NCBI GenBank assembly: GCA_034696485.1
Contig: JAQIWT010001480.1
Location: 1-10,650 of the forward strand
Reading direction: 5' to 3'
DNA length: 10,650 nucleotides
From: Isohypsibius dastychi
Lineage: Eukaryota > Tardigrada > Eutardigrada > Parachela > Isohypsibiidae
In this document: positions 1 to 5,800 of the stretch, in pieces
Layout of the letters: each line of letters starts with the position of its first letter
Numbering within the stretch: the stretch's first letter is position 1
Notes under the pieces: model-generated
Told to the model about the DNA's origin: nothing
What the model saw: only the letters and a program-made list of their open reading frames with translations
Database searches by the model: none
Translations under genes and position numbers: made by a program

Positions 1-9
1 GAGGGGGGA

Positions 10-100
10 CAGTATGCCCGCCAGAGGTGGGCATAGGGAAAAACCGATCGCACGATCGTTTTTTCAGGGGATATTTTTAATTGAAAAGAGTGATACTTTC
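10..100. repeat. Dispersed hairpin repeat, copy 1
   Basis: TATGCCC (13-19) and GGGCATA (29-35) form a hairpin, extended inward by a G-T wobble and CC/GG to leave a 3-base loop. The sequence after it (TTTTTTCAGGGGATATTTTT) resembles the sequence after the hairpin at 7954-7978 (TTTTGCAGGAATATTTTCGC). Confidence 0.45.
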
Positions 101-153
101 TGAATTTTTTCTATTCTGTAAAATACACATTCTAAGCGTTCTTTTTTTGCTTT

Positions 154-215
154 TCTCCCGAAGGACGGGTGAGGAGAAAGTATACCCGCAGCAGGTGGTA
201 AAACTGGAAACGTTC
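154..215. repeat. Dispersed hairpin repeat, diverged copy 2
   Basis: CTCCCGAAGGACGGGTGAGG, then GTATACCCGCAGCAGGTGGTA, resembles copy 3 at 7926-7975 (CTCCCGAC...CGGGGAGACGATATGCC...GCAGGTGGG). The hairpin is weaker here. Confidence 0.35.
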
Positions 216-615
216 TCTTACGCGTACGGTTTTTCCCCAGTGCCTAATCGAAGCCGATTTTCAAAGTCACACCTCACACATCTCATAGGGGTTCAAAATT
301 ATTCAAGAGGCTGACCACTGGCATTACGCGGACGGGGGTGGGAAGGGGGGATGGAAGTATGATTCTAGAGCAGTACTCGTCAGAATTAGCGATAGAACCT
401 CCGATTTGCACCTGAAATTGTCATAAAATAATCTTGCGGAAGTATTTACTGACTCTGAACAGGTTTATGAAGCAAAAAAGCGCTTTCAAAAGAATTTCTC
501 TGTCACTACAAGGTATTCTCAAGTCATGAAAGTTACATTATAGTCACACAGACTGTGTTGATGTAACACGTTTAATTAGGCCCTGGTTTTTCCCGGGATA
601 TTTGAACAGTCGTGC

Positions 616-1118
616 GAAAGCTTCATTATGACTTGCGCCGGATAATCACGGTTTTAGCTCGATGAGAAACATGATTTCTCAAAGGAGCCGCCGTCATGTT
701 CTGTGCCGTGTTGAGTTTTCGGCGAGGAACATCGTGGTTACGTTTTTAAATGGTGCTGGCTACTGAGTGCATTTCCATATGAAATCGAAAGTCAGTATCA
801 CGTCCGACGTGCAAACATGATGTGATAATTGGCTGCTGAGAGACCAGATTTGCAAGCAGAAACGGTGTTTCTTCTTAAATGATACCGCGAGAAATATAGT
901 AAGCTGCGTTCAACGGTTGAACTGTCAAGATTTCGAGTCTGTTTCCTCATATTTCCTACTGAGTGGCATAAAGAAATAAAACGATGCATGTTTTCAAAGG
1001 TTTTAAACGGCCAGAAAAGCTTCGATCAATTCAAATTTGCAATCATGTTCCTCGCCGGATTATGGTTTTCCCCGGCGGGAAACGTTATTCCTTGCATTAT
1101 AAAATCATGTTCTGGCCG
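616..1118. repeat. Pair of diverged direct repeats (616-708 and 1014-1118)
   Basis: Both units start with GAAA(A)GCTTC, then share GCCGGATAAT/GCCGGATTAT, GGTTTT, GAAAC, and end with TCATGTTCTG(T)GCCG. In addition CGGCGAGGAACAT near 720 occurs inverted near 1046. It is probably an old duplicated repeat; no ORF of note. Confidence 0.4.
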
Positions 1119-1119
1119 G

Positions 1120-2244
1120 CTACATCCGTCGTTATCGGTCCTCTTTGATTTTTTGCTCATGGTGTTCCATTTATGCAACAGTTCACTATGATTGCGACTC
1201 AATTTCGGGAACATAACTCATGAGAAATTGGTTCAGCGATACGCAGACAGGATTTTAGAAGATTGAAAATAATGATTACGAAGATGTCGCAAGTGAAGTC
1301 TTTGAATGCTTCACTAGCTAAATTAGCTAAATTCGAAATTTTATTGTCACCGACATCCTAAACTGGCCCTGAATACAATTACCAAAAACTCTGTACGTAC
1401 TGAACTGTTCTGCGTACAAACACACGGAAACAGCATTTCATAAACCCTTTCCTGTGTTTTCAAACCAATTTAGTCCCGCATTCGAGGAAGTAAGACGTAG
1501 ATGATCATCTTCTGACGAATAGCATTTCTTCACGGAAAAGTGATTCCAACCTCCATTACCAGGAGGTTGGATTACCAGTCCTTCCACCTACATGGACTCT
1601 CAGAGTACGAGCGGAAAATGTCTATCTGATTGGTCGGCTGGTCCGAAATTTAAAAACCTTGAGCCACACCTCCCGGTGAAAAAGTTAAAATTTCCTAGAA
1701 CTTTGAAAAGTCCCGTCGAAACAGGGCTGCCTAAGTCAGACATACGATATTTCAGCTCCAAGGATATGTCCCACCCCAGAGTGCTTTTCCTGTCATCCAA
1801 TGCCATTCCTGATTAACTTGGGTAGCGCTGATTGACTTGCCGCACCCATTATCTCATGGTCTTGGCGTCGAGCCACGCATTCCGCGTAGCAGATTGGTGG
1901 GACCTTGTTCTTGGACAAATTAAAAGTGACGATGACCTTTCCTACTCTTACGATACGACACATGTGAGATTCAATGTCATCATAACGAGAAGTTACATCA
2001 GGACCGAGAAAATGGACAACGTGGGAGGTTTCTTACAATCACTGCATACCGTCTACCACTTAAGGTACTATATAATAATTTCTGAAGCGAATTGTAGAAG
2101 GTCCTAATGATTTGCGGGCATATTTGTGAGAATACTGATCTTGGCTTTTCGAGATTGTTTGTGTGTGGATATAATAATAACAGTAAAGCACCGTGAAATC
2201 TGTGAAGTATCGCGGGTATATTTCAGAGTGGAAATCTCACTTAC
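1120..2244. other. No supported gene
   Basis: Short open frames exist on both strands around 1592-1816 and 1830-2107, including a minus-strand stretch of about 80 codons without a suitable start. None shows a domain I recognise or convincing splice sites. If the ANF-receptor gene continues beyond 2245 this would be intron or 3' sequence. A small tandem, AGCTAAATT twice, lies near 1316-1333. Confidence 0.5.
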
Positions 2245-2386
2245 CATCGTAATCCTCTCTGACAGCTCCGGGTGCCCATCCCTCCCGAGTGGCATCCGAA
2301 GTGCAGCCATAGGTTCTGACCATCCGTCTGTACATCGACCTTCGATACAATTTGAACATCGCGTCTTTTTTTTCTTCCTTGTTGGG
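2245..2386 (-). other. Possible sixth exon of the ANF-receptor gene, frame undecided
   Basis: Bounded by a strong acceptor (tttttttcag|CCC) and a perfect donor (GATG|GTAAGTGAG), and all three frames are open across it. One frame is very basic (NKEEKKDAMFKLYRRSMYRR), as a cytoplasmic juxtamembrane region could be, but no transmembrane segment precedes it. The frame that follows the TATG|GTGAGC donor of exon 5 reads AQQGRKKRRDVQIVSK. Neither matches a domain I recognise. The splice sites are real candidates; the coding role is a guess. Confidence 0.3.
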
Positions 2387-2433
2387 CTGAAAAAAACTGT
2401 GAGGAATGCCGGAATCCATATTGTATAACCGCT

Positions 2434-2816
2434 TCAACAAAGTGCATCCAGCTCACCATAACTGAGCTGAATCACTTGCAAAATCTTTGGACCGGATGTT
2501 ACACTCACATTTCCCTTTGGGTCGTGAAAAGTATCATTCACATTGATTGCGAAAATATTATCCTTTCGGACGTAGCCTTTTTCCCCCACCCAGTCTGGCG
2601 CACGCGCTACATTCGCTTTGTTTTCGAAATGCAGAAGTTTTGCCAAGAGCAACATTGCGTCGTAATATGCCGCGGAATAGAAGTTCAACTTAAAATCAGG
2701 CCGTGTAGTTTTGATCCGATTTTCTAGATCTGAGTAAAGAGTAGTTCGATAGTCTGGCAAGCCAATGATGAATAGATATTGCAAGACGTCTAGCGCATCA
2801 TTGTCAACGGTTCCAT
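2434..2816 (-). CDS. Exon 5: C-terminal lobe of ANF-receptor domain, to a stop or a further splice
   Basis: The acceptor is gtgagtttcag|AT. It codes DGTVDNDALDVLQYLFIIGL..., then FYSAAYYDAMLLLAKLL (family: 'saalYDAvlLlA-aL') and NVNDTFHDPKGNVSV (family: 'm-N-tF-G--G-v-i'), which contains two N-glycosylation sequons (NDT, NVS). The reading frame stops with TGA at 2436-2434. Two donors lie inside it: GGAAAT|GTGAGT (exon end 2509) and TATG|GTGAGC (exon end near 2449). The second keeps the whole domain and is a plausible splice to a further exon. Confidence 0.82.
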
Positions 2817-5800
2817 CTGAAACTCACCACATTCGTCACCCACTTGGCATTGCCACCATCATAACTATGCGTATATTCAACCACAGGAAATTCAGATCAT
2901 GTCGAAATTGCAAGCACTTGTAAGAAACACGATGTGGTAACCCTTTCCGAAATCCGGGAATGTGATAAAGCGGCTGACAGGTCAATAAGCTGATTGACCT
3001 GGTAAGCTAATCATCTATAAATCTAATCGAGATCTATCCGAAAATAATTTAGTTGGCGCCTAAGGATCAAGACTAATGCTAGATTGATTGATTTTGATCA
3101 ATCAGCATCTGTTTCAGTTGTTGGCCAGTTTGTCATGGTTAGCTTGCTTTAAGAAGATTTTATACGGCTGCTTCTTTTGTCTTCTGCTCGGGTGAGGAAG
3201 GACGTGTAATTTTCTCAAAGCTTTCTCGCCGAATCATTGGAGTTTGTAATCATTGAGTCAGTTCAAAAAATGCAATGCTCGTTAAACCACTTCCAGTTTT
3301 TTCGACGAGCTTCGCTTTTTACCTACTTCTCTTGGTTTCCGGTTAACTCAGCATTGATGGTGTGCACATGCCATTCCTTCCCAACATACAGCATTTGCAG
3401 TAGAAGACTTGACCAGTTTTTGAATGACGAAATAACAGGAACGAAACACAATCACTCTTTCGCAACACCATCTCGATTTTATTTCCAGCGATTTCGATGG
3501 CTTCGCTTTTACTACGGGCGTGGTTTTCACTGATTTTGAAACTGAGTGGTTTTGTTGACTGTTTTCTTTGTTTTACCCAGCAGATTGGTCAAAAGGTTGA
3601 CCAGTACCCGCAAGACAACAGATTTTGACTGTTTTGACCTTAAGACGAACAACGCTACGAGCGGGATGCTTTCTGTATTGAGCAATTCGAATCAATGAAA
3701 TTAGTTCCTAACGTCGCAAAAGTCTCACTTGAAGATTACGCATAGTTCATCTATGCAGATAAACTGATCGCAGTTTTAAAGGCTCTCATGACCGTTGATG
3801 CCTTTTAAATCTTATCTCTTGAAAACTGTGGGACGCGATAGTTTCTTATATGCCACCGGGAAGGAATTAGCGATAAGCATAGGAAGGAAGATCTCGGCCA
3901 AATCTAGCGAATGATAAGTTTTTTGAGTTGCAAGACAAAAATAGACTGCTTTACCACATTAACGGATGATCAAGAGGCTTACAACACTGTGTTCCCACAG
4001 ATACTGCATGGACATCACAATAGTGAGTGAAAATCCACTCAAATCGGTCACCCTTAGTTAGATTCTACCGACTCGCAAGTCGCAAGTATTCATACCGCGT
4101 TTCAAAGTGAGCCCAGTGGTGGGTCTGGTGTATTGTTCACCCAGCGGATCTGCTGCTATAAAAACGTAGGAACCGTCGGTGAATCCAAGCTTCTTAGCAG
4201 CGAGCATGATTCGTTTGACTTTTGACGGAGATGCAAGCAGGACGAATACTGCAGCAGAAGTAAGTTCGGGTCAGAGCAATACCATTTTGTTTATTTCAAA
4301 CACCCACGTCGTGAACTGGTAGCTCCACACTTCAAACAACTCGCTATGACTTCTTCTAGGCTTGAAGCCTGCTCGTCTTCGGGAATGTTACAATTGCATT
4401 CTTTCAGGCGATTCATCTGAATCTTGGCATACATAGCGGAAGCAGTGATCAAGCCATTGTAGACTGTAAGATGAAGATCTGAAACACGATATAGTATACA
4501 GCACTGCATCGAGACCCCAATTGTTGAACGGCATATGCCGTTCAACAATTGTCACATATGTCACATGCGAAATACATAGCCAGCATTGAATCAACGAGCT
4601 GTGCTGTTGAGCGGTCACTTCACTATCAGCGTATTGATGTGAGAATGTACCCAACATATTCTCACAATCAAAGTGCCCGTGATTCGGACTGTTCAAAAAA
4701 ACGGTGGTTCCCAAAACGTAGTGAAGGCATTGGAGAATCTTATCATTGACCCTTTTAAACCAGAACAAATAAGATATAGCACGGTTCGTACTAAACTTTG
4801 AAATGCCTGGAACTAGTGAACCGTTCACCGCCTTCTAGTCAAACGGCTCAAGCAGAAGCTACAACGTCTCTACTGTCCACGTCTACCGCAACCTGCATTA
4901 GACGCAAATTCTGGATTGGTCGATTTATCAAACCCCAGTTTGGTGGAGGTCTGATTATTTCATTCTCACCTCGACCCCCAGAGCAGCTATGATCTTCACT
5001 GTCACGAGCATCCGGCCGGGAGACGAGGGTTTTTCACAAAGAGACGAGCCATCTGTTTTTTGTCTGTGAATTATTTTCGCCTTTGCCGCAACGAGGATTT
5101 GCAAATTGGAATACTGGTAGTCATGAATTAAAGTGAATGGTTTTACAGTTTTTTCGCAAGAAAATCTAGATGGTACCTAGACCTAAGATCGGTTATGATT
5201 TCTGGTCACCAATGATTTACTGACCGTTAAAATATTCAATCTGGGCCTTGTCGTTTGTGTCATAAATTGCCGCCGCGGATGTCCATTTATAATGCTTCGC
5301 CATGACGTAGGTGAGCAATAACCTACAAATAGACATGCAATCAGAGCGAATCGGGGTGAGAGAAACCTCCCCCCCCCCCCCCCATATCCGGCTCGACACA
5401 ATAAATGTGTTTCACTAACAAGCAACAGCAGCGGATAAAGGTTTAAAAGTTAGCTGATGGTGTAATCATGTAAAGACTTGTTCAGAGTGATTTGTCAACG
5501 ATAACCAAAACCGTCTCATAATTTAGCGACCCACTATGGACCCGCAGCCCGCCTCAAATGTCACCGAAAAACTTGAAAAACTGAAGGAATATTTTTGATT
5601 GGTGAGCCGAAGGAGAGTGGTTTTTCAATTGAAACCAACCAATGATCTTCGGACGAAAACGCTCAAAACTTGAAATCAGGCTTTTTGACAGTTTCCCATG
5701 GGGTTCGAGAAAGTGAGAGGCTCAAAAATGAAGGTTTTTTGAACCGGTTTGAAAACCGTTGGGTCCGAAAAAACAGTTACACTCTAGTAAGTGCTCGAAT

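Larger units (their letters stand above)
2817..4095 (-). other. Intron 4 of the ANF-receptor gene
   Basis: Donor GTATGA at 4095 and acceptor TTTCAG ending at 2817. The 1279 bp hold the two hairpins listed and no coding region I can support; the open frames at 3237-3533 are low-complexity in character and match nothing known to me. Confidence 0.7.

Noticed and set aside
81-314. Plus-strand ORF with a hydrophobic start
   Set aside because: It overlaps a dispersed repeat, begins at a TTG rather than an ATG, and shows no domain.
1592-1816. Open frames on both strands (74 and 68 codons)
   Set aside because: Neither translation resembles a known family and no splice context supports them.
3237-3533. 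Plus-strand ORF of 98 codons
   Set aside because: No recognisable domain, lies inside intron 4 of the opposite-strand gene, and the other strand is open as well.
4388-4828. Minus-strand ORF of 146 codons
   Set aside because: It runs through the palindrome and the exon 3 acceptor in a frame different from the conserved one; exon 3 in its proper frame explains the coding signal.
5183-5425. Glycine-run ORF on the minus strand
   Set aside because: The glycines come from the C homopolymer on the plus strand; only 5225-5322 is coding, in another frame.
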